A stretch of 64,000 nucleotides of DNA from Thermoflavimicrobium daqui. GTDB taxonomy: Bacteria > Bacillota > Bacilli > Thermoactinomycetales > Thermoactinomycetaceae. Shown piece after piece: positions 8,685 to 18,038 of this stretch. A program made the translations under genes and the position numbers. How positions within the stretch are numbered: the first letter of the stretch is position 1; each line of letters begins with the position of its first letter. Below the pieces are notes generated by a model that searched no databases, was not told where the DNA came from, and saw nothing but the letters and a program-made list of their open reading frames with translations. Location of the stretch: assembly GCF_003313465.1 (NCBI RefSeq), contig NZ_KZ845663.1:605911-669910 (forward strand), written 5' to 3'.

Positions 8685-9623
8685 TCACTCCTTCCCACTC
8701 TGTGCCACACGAATTCGTGGATCGATTAAACCATATAAAATATCAACAATAAAGATAGCAAATAATAGGAATGCACTATAAAATGTGGTCGTTCCCATGA
8801 TTAGGGTTAAATCTTTATTGTTAATACAATCCACAAACAACTTACCCATTCCAGGAATAGCAAAAATTAACTCAACAACCATGGAACCGGTCATTAAGTT
8901 TACAGTCATCGGTCCTAAAATGGTTACAGCGGGAATCAGTGCATTACGTAACGCATGCTTCGATAAAATTTTATTTCTCGCTAACCCTTTTGCCTTCGCT
9001 GTTTTAATATAATCCTGTTCTAAGACTTCAACCATTTCGGTACGGGTATAACGAGCAATTTGGGCGATGACGATAAAAGTTAAGGCTAATGTTGGTAACA
9101 CGGTGTGTGAGAAAGTTCCCCATAATGCCACCGGAAACCAGCCTAATTTTAAGCCTAAAGAATAAGACAAGACAGCAGCGATTACGAAGCTGGGTACAGA
9201 TACCCCTAACACTGCGATCACCGTCGTAATGTTATCTACCCAACTTCCTCTCCTAAGACCTGAAATTACACCTAAGATCAATCCGATCAGACAACCAAGA
9301 ATGATTGCTTGAAGTCCTAACTGGGCAGAAGCTGGAAACCCTTCCATCACCATATCTGTAATTTTCTTCCCATCAAAAGTCATAGATGTCCCCAAATCAC
9401 CTTTAAGTAAGCCACCCATATATCTGAAGTATTGCACATGAAGGGGATCTTTGAGTCCATACTCCTTAAGAATCTGCTCTTTAATTTGTGGAGGAAGTTT
9501 TTCCTCATTACGTAGTGGGCTACCTGGCAGTAGATGCATGAGGAAGAAGGTTACAGTAATAATAAACCATAAGGTTACGATCATATAGCCGAAGCGTCTA
9601 ACTGAATATTTGACTAAATCCAT
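8685..9623 (-). CDS. oppB: Oligopeptide ABC transporter permease OppB
   Basis: A 312-residue permease that pairs with OppC. The first TM helix (about residues 10-30) and the MHLLPGSPL segment are family hallmarks. The EAA loop reads DYIKTAKAKGLARNKILSKHALRN. It starts at an ATG after GGAGAT. It is separated from oppA by a strong hairpin (9659-9694), so the permease and ATPase genes are probably transcribed by read-through at lower level than oppA. Confidence 0.95.
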   Translation of the reverse strand: MDLVKYSVRRFGYMIVTLWFIITVTFFLMHLLPGSPLRNEEKLPPQIKEQILKEYGLKDPLHVQYFRYMGGLLKGDLGTSMTFDGKKITDMVMEGFPASAQLGLQAIILGCLIGLILGVISGLRRGSWVDNITTVIAVLGVSVPSFVIAAVLSYSLGLKLGWFPVALWGTFSHTVLPTLALTFIVIAQIARYTRTEMVEVLEQDYIKTAKAKGLARNKILSKHALRNALIPAVTILGPMTVNLMTGSMVVELIFAIPGMGKLFVDCINNKDLTLIMGTTTFYSAFLLFAIFIVDILYGLIDPRIRVAQSGKE

Positions 9624-9658
9624 ATCTCCTCACATCCTTTCATCTTTAGTGAACAGTG

Positions 9659-9694
9659 ATAAGGTATATGTCCTAATCTGGACATATACCTTAT
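9659..9694 (-). terminator. Partial terminator between oppA and oppB
   Basis: A perfect 15-bp stem (ATAAGGTATATGTCC and its complement) has a 6-nt loop. On the minus strand there is no long U-tract after it, so it fits an attenuator or mRNA-stabilising structure that keeps binding protein in excess of the permease. Confidence 0.8.
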
Positions 9695-9703
9695 TTGTCG
9701 TTT

Positions 9704-11353
9704 TTACTTACTTTCGATATAAGCTTCTTTCAAATCAAAGTCAGCATTAAAGAAGTGCCATTTAACCCCTTTAACATAAGGTTTCACAAGATAAAGTCGA
9801 TCAGATTGATAAAGTGGTACTGTAGCATGATCATCTACCCAAATTTTCTCAGCTTTCATGAGGTCTTTTGAGCGCTCTTCAAAATTAGTATTGGAGTAGG
9901 ATTTTTCGATCAATTTATCATATTCGGCGTTCGACCATTTTCCTTTGTTATTCGGGCTATCACTGGTCCAGAATTCCATATAAGTCATCGGATCGTTATA
10001 ATCAGGTCCCCAACCATACAGTACTAAGTCAAATTCACCACGATCAGACAGTTCTAAACGTTGCTTAAATGGAACCGACTTAACAACCGTATTCAATCCT
10101 AAATTTTTACGTAATTCTTCTTTGATGTACTGAGCAATTTGTGGGTTGGGATCAATATTATTTACTAAGATTTCAAGAGTTGGTGCAGAAGATAAGCCCG
10201 CTTCTTTTAATCCTTCTTGGAGAAGCTGTTTTGCTTTAGCTGGATCTGGTTTAGTTGGATCTAACTTACTTTCTTCACGGATCGATTTACCACTAGTCAC
10301 AGTGATCTCTTTTGGTACCCAAGAGCCAGAAGGTCTACCAGTTCGAAGTACTTTGTCTACTAATGTATTACGATCAACCGATAAGTCAATTGCTTCACGG
10401 ATTTTCTTGTTGCCAAAGAATTTTGCTTTATTTGGATCTTTCGCTTTAAAGTTTTGGATCAGTACCCAACTACTTGCATAAGGTGGAACAAATTTATCTT
10501 TGTGATTTTTATACTTAGTCAAAAATGCCCCAGATAATGGTCCCGACCAAGCGAGTTTACCTGTTTCATAAAGTTTGACTGCTGTAGCATCATCTTCGAT
10601 AGAATGCAAGTTTACTTTTTCTAATTTTACTTTGTCTTTATCCCAATAGTTCTGATTTTTCTTTAGAACAAACTTACCTTTTTTACTTTCGGTACTAATT
10701 TCAAATGGTCCATTGTAAACCAATTTATCTGGTGTTACTCCATATGCCTTACCATGTTTCTTTACAATATCTTCACGCTGTGGAAGATACGTAGCAAATG
10801 CAACTAAATCCAAAAAGAATGGGGTCGGATTTTTTAATTTTACTTCAAGAGTCTTATCATCTTTGGCTTTAACCCCGAGTGTATCAGCAGGTTTTTTCCC
10901 TTGGTTAATCTCTTGTGCATTTTCAATGAAAAACATGATATTAGCATATTGAGAAGCCGTTTTTGGATCAACCACACGCTTCCAAGCAAATTCAAAATCC
11001 TTTGCAGTAACAGGTTTACCGTCACTCCATTTAGCATCACGGAGTTTAAAGGTGTAGGTTTTCTTATCGCTACTAATTTGTGGTTGTCCTTCTGCAATCG
11101 CAGGCTGCGGTTTATGATCCGCATCGAGACGGAATAGACCATCCATACTATTACTAATCAGATAGTTCATGCTTTGGTCAACATCCAAGGCATAATCGAG
11201 GGTTTTAGGATCCTCTCCCATATACCACTCTAATGTTTTGGTGTCTTGTGGCTTTTCATTAGCTGTATTACCGCCGCCACCGCCGCCACATGCTGCAAGC
11301 ACGGATGATGAAGCAAGTAAAAGTCCTAATGAGAGCGCTAATTTTTTGCGCAT
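9704..11353 (-). CDS. oppA: Oligopeptide-binding lipoprotein OppA
   Basis: A 549-residue extracytoplasmic solute-binding protein of the SBP_bac_5 family. The lipoprotein signal peptide ends in SSVLAACG, so Cys22 would be lipidated and anchored in the membrane. The family signature region WSDGKPVTAKDFEFAWKR lies near residue 108. It captures oligopeptides for OppBCDF. In Bacillales such uptake feeds both nutrition and peptide signalling for sporulation. The RBS is GAGGAGGAGC. It is the first gene of oppABCDF. Two orphan paralogues lie upstream at 13177 and 15226. Confidence 0.95.
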   Translation of the reverse strand: MRKKLALSLGLLLASSSVLAACGGGGGGNTANEKPQDTKTLEWYMGEDPKTLDYALDVDQSMNYLISNSMDGLFRLDADHKPQPAIAEGQPQISSDKKTYTFKLRDAKWSDGKPVTAKDFEFAWKRVVDPKTASQYANIMFFIENAQEINQGKKPADTLGVKAKDDKTLEVKLKNPTPFFLDLVAFATYLPQREDIVKKHGKAYGVTPDKLVYNGPFEISTESKKGKFVLKKNQNYWDKDKVKLEKVNLHSIEDDATAVKLYETGKLAWSGPLSGAFLTKYKNHKDKFVPPYASSWVLIQNFKAKDPNKAKFFGNKKIREAIDLSVDRNTLVDKVLRTGRPSGSWVPKEITVTSGKSIREESKLDPTKPDPAKAKQLLQEGLKEAGLSSAPTLEILVNNIDPNPQIAQYIKEELRKNLGLNTVVKSVPFKQRLELSDRGEFDLVLYGWGPDYNDPMTYMEFWTSDSPNNKGKWSNAEYDKLIEKSYSNTNFEERSKDLMKAEKIWVDDHATVPLYQSDRLYLVKPYVKGVKWHFFNADFDLKEAYIESK

Positions 11354-11726
11354 GTACCTCAGCTCCTCCTCTAAATCTCTAATTTTTTAGAATTTATACG
11401 GTTAAGACAAAAGTCTTAAGCCCAAATTATAAAAAAAACATAGAACTAATAAAAATAAGTGCTAAATAATTTAAATAAATTAATCTAGAAACCTATATTC
11501 ATAATTTTGACAATAACCCCACTTATAGAAAACGCTTACACTCTGGTAATATATCTTCTTCGAGGATTAATAATATCATATTATATTCTGCAAATATAGT
11601 AAAGTATGTATCCACTGTTTGTTTCTTTTTTAGATAAAAAAAATAAGAGGATCATTTTTCCTTTAAGTTGTAAAAGAGAGAAATCCGGGAGAAATTCGCC
11701 TTTTAATTTTAAAAAATAGATTTCGT
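11354..11726. other. oppA upstream region
   Basis: The region contains a TTAAGAC-aaaa-GTCTTAA inverted repeat at 11402-11419 in the probable oppA leader, a small operator or hairpin candidate. The rest is AT-rich. I find no convincing riboswitch and no ORF. Confidence 0.4.
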
Positions 11727-12809
11727 TTATCCTCTATTTTCCATCCAATCAACTTCAGGTACAGAAATATGCCAATTTTCCCTAATCAAAAAGGTATATT
11801 TTTTTAGTAAATCTAACTTTTTTCCTTCAATCTTAGCTGCACAGCGAAAATAAGGCTTAGCTGACTCCACTCCTAATGTTTGTTCACTATAAAACGCCTT
11901 TAGTACACGAAATAGATGATGTGGAAAAAGTAATTGGGTATAAATTAGAGCATATTCTGATTCAATCAGAGGACTAACCTCTTGATAGGCTCTTAATATC
12001 CATTTTAAAACCTCTATACTTCCTGTTCTACCATAAGCATATTGAAGCCACCGAGCTAAATCGGCGGATCGGGTATTAAAGGTGACATCATTCCAATCAA
12101 TCAGATAGATTTGGTCATCATGTGTTATTAGTAGATTTTTACGATGTATATTATTATGACAAACTCTACTATATGAAACTGTTTCTTTACAAGTCTTATC
12201 TCCACCTATTTTTAAATAGTATTCTATTAAGTTTTCCGTAATTCCTTTTATATAACTCGCATAACTCAACCATGTTTTATCTACCTCTGTTGGTAAATTG
12301 GTCCACCTAGCGGCAATCTGAAATAATTCCAATTGTCGATAAGTTTGTTTAAATGTAGCTAACCATTTTCCGGTTTCCTGATATTTACGATACGAATTGC
12401 TTGGCGTGAAATTCTTTGTAGTTTTATGGAAAAATGCAAGAAAACGGCTAACCTGCTGCCATTCTTCTAAACGTAAAAGCTGTACGGGATTCGCTTTAAT
12501 CCAAGGCATAAGTACATAGCTATAGTGAAAGCCATCAAAATAAGGCTTACCAATTGCGGTTAAAATCGGGGTTGGAATAATGAGATCTATTTTCTCCAAA
12601 TGCTCACTCAATTCCAAAATTAATTTGAAACGATCTTTTTGCCCTTTTCTTACTCGTTTTAAAGCCATAGGACCTTGATCTGTTTTGAGATATAAGACTC
12701 CACCCATTGGCTTTGCCTGTATGATCCGCAAGTTATAAAAGCTCTGCAAATAATCATCGAGTCGCGACTCACCCGTCCAACTCTTAATCTCTTCCATAGT
12801 CACAGACAT
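11727..12809 (-). CDS. yutH: CotS/YutH-family spore coat protein (kinase-like fold)
   Basis: A 360-residue protein of the CotS family, which shares the aminoglycoside phosphotransferase/choline kinase fold and is found in spore coats. The segment CHNNIHRKNLLI (about residue 218) corresponds to the catalytic loop HGDxxxxN, but the usual Asp is replaced. YLIDWNDV matches the metal-binding D-W motif. Activity is therefore uncertain and a structural role is likely. A GTG at 12818 would add three residues, but GAGGTG sits 6 nt before the ATG at 12809. The family and the yut context support yutH. It is a single gene on the minus strand. Confidence 0.82.
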   Translation of the reverse strand: MSVTMEEIKSWTGESRLDDYLQSFYNLRIIQAKPMGGVLYLKTDQGPMALKRVRKGQKDRFKLILELSEHLEKIDLIIPTPILTAIGKPYFDGFHYSYVLMPWIKANPVQLLRLEEWQQVSRFLAFFHKTTKNFTPSNSYRKYQETGKWLATFKQTYRQLELFQIAARWTNLPTEVDKTWLSYASYIKGITENLIEYYLKIGGDKTCKETVSYSRVCHNNIHRKNLLITHDDQIYLIDWNDVTFNTRSADLARWLQYAYGRTGSIEVLKWILRAYQEVSPLIESEYALIYTQLLFPHHLFRVLKAFYSEQTLGVESAKPYFRCAAKIEGKKLDLLKKYTFLIRENWHISVPEVDWMENRG

Positions 12810-13176
12810 TCGCTTCACCTCTTCTAATTAGGCTATGTCAGAATAAGGAAATAGGTGCCTACAAAAGGATTTAGTTGAAAAAGAAAACGAAGCGTAAGTC
12901 GTGATAAAGGATGTGGATTAACCAGTAGCTCATCGCCCTCACTCACTCCCGTAGCCTTAATCGGTCCATCGAGCTTCTTAGAGAGCTTAGCTCTTGAGAC
13001 AACTCTTGTCTTTTGGGAAAAGTCGGATTCTACACAAAAATGATTCGCTCTCGTTCCAGCAATGATCTAGGTTTTGGATTGAATTATGCAACATGCTCGT
13101 GATAAAAAACGAGGTTACTCCTCTGCTCCAAAGCTTCATTCATTTGCTTAATAAGTGATAGAGTAACCTCGTTTTA
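12810..13176. other. Intergenic region containing repeat copy A
   Basis: The region holds dispersed repeat copy A (12938-13098) and then the terminator of the next minus-strand gene. Read on the minus strand, a frame runs open through the repeat for about 75 codons after a TAG, but it has no start codon and no recognised product. Confidence 0.5.
12938..13098 (-). repeat. Dispersed intergenic repeat, copy A
   Basis: This copy shares CACTCCCGTAGCCTTA, GATTCGCTCTCGTT and ATGATCTAGGTTTTGGATTG with copy D at 32186-32327. It shares TTCTTAGAG, GGAAAAGTCG and ATGCAACAT with copy C at 20883. It is the longest copy seen. Confidence 0.7.
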
Positions 13177-13178
13177 TC
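13101..13178 (-). terminator. Terminator of the orphan peptide-binding gene
   Basis: ACGAGGTTACTC and GAGTAACCTCGT pair with extra A-T pairs across a 40-nt loop. On the minus strand a T-run follows. The stem overlaps the stop codon of the gene that ends at 13177. Confidence 0.75.
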
Positions 13179-14808
13179 ATTTATGACTACTAATATATGC
13201 CCATTTTAAGCTATACTCTACGCCAAAGGGATGACGATAAAGATCTTTGACATATTTTTTTTGCATAAAAGCATTCCCTTTGAAGTATAACGGAATAACA
13301 ACGGTCAATTCCCCTGGTTTTACCAACATTCGTTCTGCTTCGAACCAATTTTTCAGCTTGATTTCATTGTTGTTTGTCTGCATCGTTGCCTCTAATAATC
13401 GATCTAATTCAGGACTACTAAATTTTCCTTCATTTAATTCTGAATCAGAGTGCCAAATATTAATAAAACTATTCGGGTCGTTATAATCTGCAGTCCATCC
13501 TTCCATTAGCAAATCAAATTTCATGTTTTGTTTTAACACTGTTCTAGCATCGGGAGCAGGTGTATTGATTAAGACATCAAGCCCCAAAATCTCTTTCAGC
13601 TGCTTTTTAATCTCGAGGGCGACACTTTTTCGTTCATCATCAGGTGTAAGTAAAACCAAGGATGGTATTTTTTGTAATTTCAGCTCCTGCAATCCCTTTT
13701 TAAAATATGTTCTAGCCAGTTGTGGTTGATAGCTAACTAAGTTTTTATCACCTTGATCACGAAATGATTGGCCATTCACAGTAATTCCTGGAGGGACTAA
13801 AGCATCTGCTGGTGTTGAAGCCTCTTTTAAGGAATTTACAATTTCCTTGCGATTAAGCGCCAAGGAAAGGGCAAACCGAATATTTTGATTACGGAAAAAT
13901 GCTTTAGTATGATTCATTAATAAATAGTTCACACGAGCAATTTCTGAGTGAACATAATCGGGAGAATTACGATATGCTTCTGTAAAATTTTTCAATCTGG
14001 CAATATCTAATTTTCCGCTCTGATAAAAGTTAATTTCTTTCTCTGAATCGATCCCAATATGAATAACTACTTGATTTAAACTAACATTCGAACGATCCCA
14101 GTATTCTGGGTTTTTCTTCAAGATAATCTTAGAAGGGGTAAAACTTTCCATGATAAATGGTCCATTGTATACCATTGTTTTTGAGTTAGTAGCATATCTT
14201 TCTTTGTACTTTTCGACAATATCCCGTCTGAGAGGGGAAAAGTTAGGCATAGCTACAATACTTAAAAAGTTAGGATCTGCCTCTTCTAATTCAATTTTCA
14301 ATATTTTGTTATCAATAGCATGAATGCCTACTTGATTTTCTAATGCTTTCCCTTCGTTAAATTTGCTCGCATTTTTGACTTTCATTAGAGCATACGCCAT
14401 TTGTGCTTTCATTTTCGGATGAAGCATCCGTTTCCAAGCATATTCAAAATCATTCGCGGTGACAGGCCGACCATCACTCCATTTTGCATCGGAACGTAGC
14501 ATAAACGTATATGTTTTTCCATCTTCACTTACTTCATAACTTTTAGCAATGCCGAGGGTGGGGCGATTATCCTTCCCTATTCTCATTAAGCCTTCCTGAA
14601 TATTGTTAAGGACATTCACACCATTCATTTCTGCAAATTTGGCTGGATCAAGCGTAGCAGGCATTCTAGTTTCTGTAAGTTCCAGTGATTGATCTTTACT
14701 TATCTCCTCGGATTCTTTCGACAAGTTCAAATCAGAAGATAAATCACAGCCGGTTAGCAAAAAAGTACCCAAACAAACACTTAAAATAATAGCCTTCCAC
14801 TTACTCAA
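13177..14808 (-). CDS. Orphan oligopeptide-binding lipoprotein, OppA paralogue 1
   Basis: A 543-residue SBP_bac_5 lipoprotein. The lipobox is LLTGC with Cys21, followed by DLSSDL. WSDGRPVTANDFEYAWKR and MVYNGPF match OppA at 9704. No permease or ATPase gene accompanies it, so it either feeds OppBCDF or acts in peptide sensing. The start is TTG at 14808, with GGGGGT 8 nt upstream; no in-frame ATG gives a complete signal peptide. It forms a tandem with the paralogue at 15226 and lies between repeat copies A and B, which suggests a duplication. It is more diverged from OppA than OppA is from typical Bacillus OppA, judged by eye only. Confidence 0.88.
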   Translation of the reverse strand: MSKWKAIILSVCLGTFLLTGCDLSSDLNLSKESEEISKDQSLELTETRMPATLDPAKFAEMNGVNVLNNIQEGLMRIGKDNRPTLGIAKSYEVSEDGKTYTFMLRSDAKWSDGRPVTANDFEYAWKRMLHPKMKAQMAYALMKVKNASKFNEGKALENQVGIHAIDNKILKIELEEADPNFLSIVAMPNFSPLRRDIVEKYKERYATNSKTMVYNGPFIMESFTPSKIILKKNPEYWDRSNVSLNQVVIHIGIDSEKEINFYQSGKLDIARLKNFTEAYRNSPDYVHSEIARVNYLLMNHTKAFFRNQNIRFALSLALNRKEIVNSLKEASTPADALVPPGITVNGQSFRDQGDKNLVSYQPQLARTYFKKGLQELKLQKIPSLVLLTPDDERKSVALEIKKQLKEILGLDVLINTPAPDARTVLKQNMKFDLLMEGWTADYNDPNSFINIWHSDSELNEGKFSSPELDRLLEATMQTNNNEIKLKNWFEAERMLVKPGELTVVIPLYFKGNAFMQKKYVKDLYRHPFGVEYSLKWAYISSHK

Positions 14809-15001
14809 GCTCCTTACCCCCAGATATTTATATAAAAAATTAAAAATCTCCCTTGCTTGTTAATTATAAACAGATCCCCAAAAAAATAAAATATATAAGG
14901 ATTTATTAATAAATTACCAACTTATGTAAATTTTTTATTCTATTTCGATTTTATTTACTTTATAAAAGGTTTCCCTCTAAAAAAGCCATTCATCGTTTCC
15001 C

Positions 15002-15043
15002 CACTCACTCCCATCGCCTTTTTCGGTCCATTGAGCTTTTTTA
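15002..15043 (-). repeat. Dispersed intergenic repeat, fragment B
   Basis: CCACTCACTCCCATCGCC and CGGTCCATTGAGCTT resemble the corresponding stretch of copy A (CACTCACTCCCGTAGCC and CGGTCCATCGAGCTT). Only this left third is present. Confidence 0.5.
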
Positions 15044-15080
15044 CAACGATGTAACTTCCTCTATCTCTTCATTGCAGTTC

Positions 15081-15121
15081 AAAAAAACAAGCCTATTCTC
15101 CAATATGGGAAACAGGCTTGT
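15081..15121 (-). terminator. Terminator of orphan SBP gene 2
   Basis: A CAAGCCT/AGGCTTG stem continues imperfectly inward. On the minus strand a run of seven T follows, about 105 nt after the stop codon. Confidence 0.75.
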
Positions 15122-15225
15122 CGTGCAAGTTATATGAACTTAAAGTTGTCTGCAAATTACATCACTCTTTCATATCGCCAATAAAAATATGTAATTATTG
15201 AAAAAGAAAAGAAAAAGCTTTCAAA

Positions 15226-16884
15226 CTATCTTTTCTCCTTGCTCATATAGGCCCATTTCAAACTATACTCTACACCAAATGGGTGATAGATCATATCTTT
15301 TACATAGCTTTGTAACAAAAAAGTTTCCCCATGATCATACAGTGGATGAACCATTGCTAATTGGTCTGGTTTAACAAGTAATTTTTCGATTCGTGTTAAG
15401 TAGGTTAATTTCTGCTCTTCATTATTCGCTTGCTTCGTCAACTTGAATAATTCATGGAGAGTGGATGATTGAATCAAATTCCCATTCTCTTCGAAGTCGT
15501 TGTACCAGCGATCCAAAAAGTCACTAGGACTATTGCTATTTGCTATAAAGCTATCCAAGATTAAATCATAATTCCCTTTTCTCTTCAGATCTTTTAACTG
15601 ATCTACTTCTACAGTACTTAAAAGTACTTCTAATCCTAATGTCTTTTTCAACTGCTTTTTAATCTGAATGGCTGCTTTTTTCCTTTCATCGTCGGGTACA
15701 AGTAGGTGTAATGAGGTTGGTAGTTTTGATTTCAACTTACTTTTCCCTAGCCGAAGTTGTTCTTGTGCTTTTTTAGGATTATAAATCACCAGAGAATCTA
15801 AGCGAATATCGCGATATGAATGACCTCCACTGGCTACGATTGCTGATGGAATGAGTCCGCTTGCAGGCTTTGACCCATCATTCAGTTGTTCTGTAATATT
15901 CTTTCGATCAATTGCTAATGTAATCGCTTGTCTAATATGATCGTTTTGAAAGAGGGGCTTTTTCAAATTCATTAACAAATAATCGGATTGGGCCATCTCC
16001 GTTTGCAAATACTCGGATGATTTTTCATCCTTTGATGTTTGCTGTACTCTGGCAATGTCAAGCTGTCCTTGATGATACAATTCCCGTTCTTTAGTTTGGT
16101 CTTTGACCACAAAAATCTCGGCCATTTTAAGCCCTACATTACTACGATCCCAATAAGCATCATTTTTTAATAATACTAACTTGGAAGGCGTAAAGGTAAT
16201 GAGTATAAAAGGTCCATTGTATACCATTGTGTTTGAACTGGTTGCGAAGTTTGTTTTATACTTCTGGATCATATCCTTTCGCTGTGGTGCCAGTACAGGT
16301 AATACAACTTTATCCAAGAAATTCCGATCTGGATGGTTCAATTGAATTTTCAATGTCTTTTCATCCATAGCAAAAATACCAACCTCTGCTTCTTTTGCTT
16401 TCCCTTCATAATAAGCTCGAGCATGTTTAATTCCAAATAATACATTAGCATAAGGCGATTTGTTCTTAGGGTGAAGCAATCGTTTCCAAGCAAATTCAAA
16501 GTCATAGGCAGTTACTGCTTTTCCATCACTCCATTTCGCATCCTTACGTAGGAAAAATATATAGGTCAGCCCATCTTGGCTTACTTGAAATTCAGCAGCC
16601 ATCGCTGGCTCTGGACGATGATCTTTCCCTAATCTCAGTAACGATTCCTGAATTTGATTGAGTATATTTAAGCTGCTTAATTCATTGACTTTGGCTGGAT
16701 CTAATTGACTATCTATTTGTGGTTCTGTCATTCGTAGTACTTGTCCCTCGACCACTTCTTTTCGTAAATCAAAGTTAAGACGCGTTTTCCAATCACATCC
16801 CGTAAGAAATAATGAAAAAATAATTACATACAACAAGGATTTTTGCCAGTAATTCAAATTAATCACCATTTCTCTATCTGTCAT
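15226..16884 (-). CDS. Orphan oligopeptide-binding lipoprotein, OppA paralogue 2
   Basis: A 552-residue SBP_bac_5 protein with a lipobox LFLTGC (Cys30 from the first ATG). WSDGKAVTAYDFEFAWKR and MVYNGPF repeat the motifs of the gene at 13177. It is presumably anchored outside the membrane and binds peptides. No transporter genes are attached. The start is uncertain: neither the ATG at 16884 nor the in-frame ATG at 16869 has a good Shine-Dalgarno sequence. The N-terminal hydrophobic helix follows either start. Together with 9704 and 13177 this makes three related binding proteins in a row. Confidence 0.88.
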   Translation of the reverse strand: MTDREMVINLNYWQKSLLYVIIFSLFLTGCDWKTRLNFDLRKEVVEGQVLRMTEPQIDSQLDPAKVNELSSLNILNQIQESLLRLGKDHRPEPAMAAEFQVSQDGLTYIFFLRKDAKWSDGKAVTAYDFEFAWKRLLHPKNKSPYANVLFGIKHARAYYEGKAKEAEVGIFAMDEKTLKIQLNHPDRNFLDKVVLPVLAPQRKDMIQKYKTNFATSSNTMVYNGPFILITFTPSKLVLLKNDAYWDRSNVGLKMAEIFVVKDQTKERELYHQGQLDIARVQQTSKDEKSSEYLQTEMAQSDYLLMNLKKPLFQNDHIRQAITLAIDRKNITEQLNDGSKPASGLIPSAIVASGGHSYRDIRLDSLVIYNPKKAQEQLRLGKSKLKSKLPTSLHLLVPDDERKKAAIQIKKQLKKTLGLEVLLSTVEVDQLKDLKRKGNYDLILDSFIANSNSPSDFLDRWYNDFEENGNLIQSSTLHELFKLTKQANNEEQKLTYLTRIEKLLVKPDQLAMVHPLYDHGETFLLQSYVKDMIYHPFGVEYSLKWAYMSKEKR

Positions 16885-17047
16885 TTATAATTTGATTCTA
16901 GCAGACAAAAATCCTAATCCATTCCTATTAACAAATTCATTTCCAACCCTTTACATTCTATTAAAAATAGGTGGAAGATCCTATTCGGGATCACCTTCTA
17001 AACAGTCGCTCTAGTTCTAGATTCAACTAAGGTTATAATATATACAA

Positions 17048-17088
17048 TAAAAAAACCCTACTTTCCATCCTTGAGAAAGTGGGTTAAA
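17048..17088 (-). terminator. Terminator of the SDR gene
   Basis: AACCCACTTTCTC pairs imperfectly with GAAAGTAGGGTT, and seven T residues follow on the minus strand. Confidence 0.75.
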
Positions 17089-17096
17089 GCATTCAT

Positions 17097-17900
17097 TTAT
17101 GAAAAAGTATCATGCTTCTTTGAGACGGGATGAATCACATCCAGCCCACCCGTCACATTGATGATGTTTCCTGTTACAAAATCCGAGGCATCCTGACAAA
17201 GAAAATCAATCACCCTGGCTACATCTTCTCCTGAGCCTGGGCGACCACGTGGTGTTTCTTTGTCTGTTAAGTTTACCACGTCTTGTATACGCCATTCCTT
17301 TTTTTCTCCAACAATATCCCCAGGACATACCATATTGACGGTAATGCCATAGGGAGCTTCTTCGACAGCCAATGTTTTGGTAAATGATACAAGTCCTGTT
17401 TTTGCGGCTGCATAGACCGAGCGGTCAGGCCAAGATGGTGCTTCACCGGCTCTTCCAAATCCAAATAGAATTATTCTGCCCCATCGTTGATGTCGCATAT
17501 GAGGTAAAACAGTATGAACCGTCCAAAGAGCACTTAGCAGATTACCAGTGATCATCTTTTCAACTTCTTCCAAGGAATGCTCGTAAAATAACTTACGCTC
17601 CCGAATAAAAGGTCCTACTGCATGAATTAAGACATCAATTCTTCCAAATTGGCGGTACACGTTTTCAACTAACAAAGTGGCTTCTGCTTGATTCATCACA
17701 TTAGCTTGAAAAAATTCACTATGGCCTTCTCGATCTGTCTTTAGGCTTTGTAACCAGCTTTCGAGCTCAGAAGTCCACTTCCGACCATTGATAGCTAAGT
17801 CCCAGTCTTTTTCCGAAAGTATGGTTGCCGTGAGCTTGCCCAACCCATTTGTTCCACCTGTGATCAATGCCACACGCCTTTGTTTCAATCGCGAATTCAT
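17097..17900 (-). CDS. SDR-family oxidoreductase lacking the usual catalytic serine
   Basis: A 267-residue Rossmann-fold protein of the classical short-chain dehydrogenase family. The cofactor motif is TGGTNGLG (about residues 14-21), the structural NLLSA segment is near 130, and the active-site YAAAK is near 164. The position that normally carries Ser, about 13 residues before Tyr, lies in ILFGFGRAG and has no Ser. The C-terminal NIINVTGG resembles 3-oxoacyl-ACP reductases. The substrate is unknown and activity may be reduced or altered. The ATG at 17900 has GGAG 9 nt upstream. It sits downstream of the yutF cluster by 138 nt and may be transcribed alone. Confidence 0.85.
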   Translation of the reverse strand: MNSRLKQRRVALITGGTNGLGKLTATILSEKDWDLAINGRKWTSELESWLQSLKTDREGHSEFFQANVMNQAEATLLVENVYRQFGRIDVLIHAVGPFIRERKLFYEHSLEEVEKMITGNLLSALWTVHTVLPHMRHQRWGRIILFGFGRAGEAPSWPDRSVYAAAKTGLVSFTKTLAVEEAPYGITVNMVCPGDIVGEKKEWRIQDVVNLTDKETPRGRPGSGEDVARVIDFLCQDASDFVTGNIINVTGGLDVIHPVSKKHDTFS

Positions 17901-18038
17901 CCTTTCTGGCTCCAGAGAAGGCTTCCTGCTTTGAGGCGATTTTAATAATGGGAATATTCAACGATGCAATAAGGTCTGTTTTTTATTTATCTTTCCATCC
18001 ATGTTCTCTATTATCTTCATAAACTTTACTATTGATGA

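Larger units (their letters stand above)
14809..15225. other. Intergenic region between the two orphan SBP genes
   Basis: It contains a short repeat copy B (about 15002-15043) and the terminator of the gene at 15226. The rest is AT-rich and holds the promoter region of the gene at 14808. No ORF is supported. Confidence 0.5.

Noticed and set aside
10840-11142. 100-residue minus-strand frame inside oppA
   Set aside because: It is a different frame within the well-supported oppA gene, without RBS or homology.
11380-11395. Possible CodY box upstream of oppA (AATTTTTTAGAATTT)
   Set aside because: About four mismatches to AATTTTCWGAAAATT in very AT-rich DNA; not above background.
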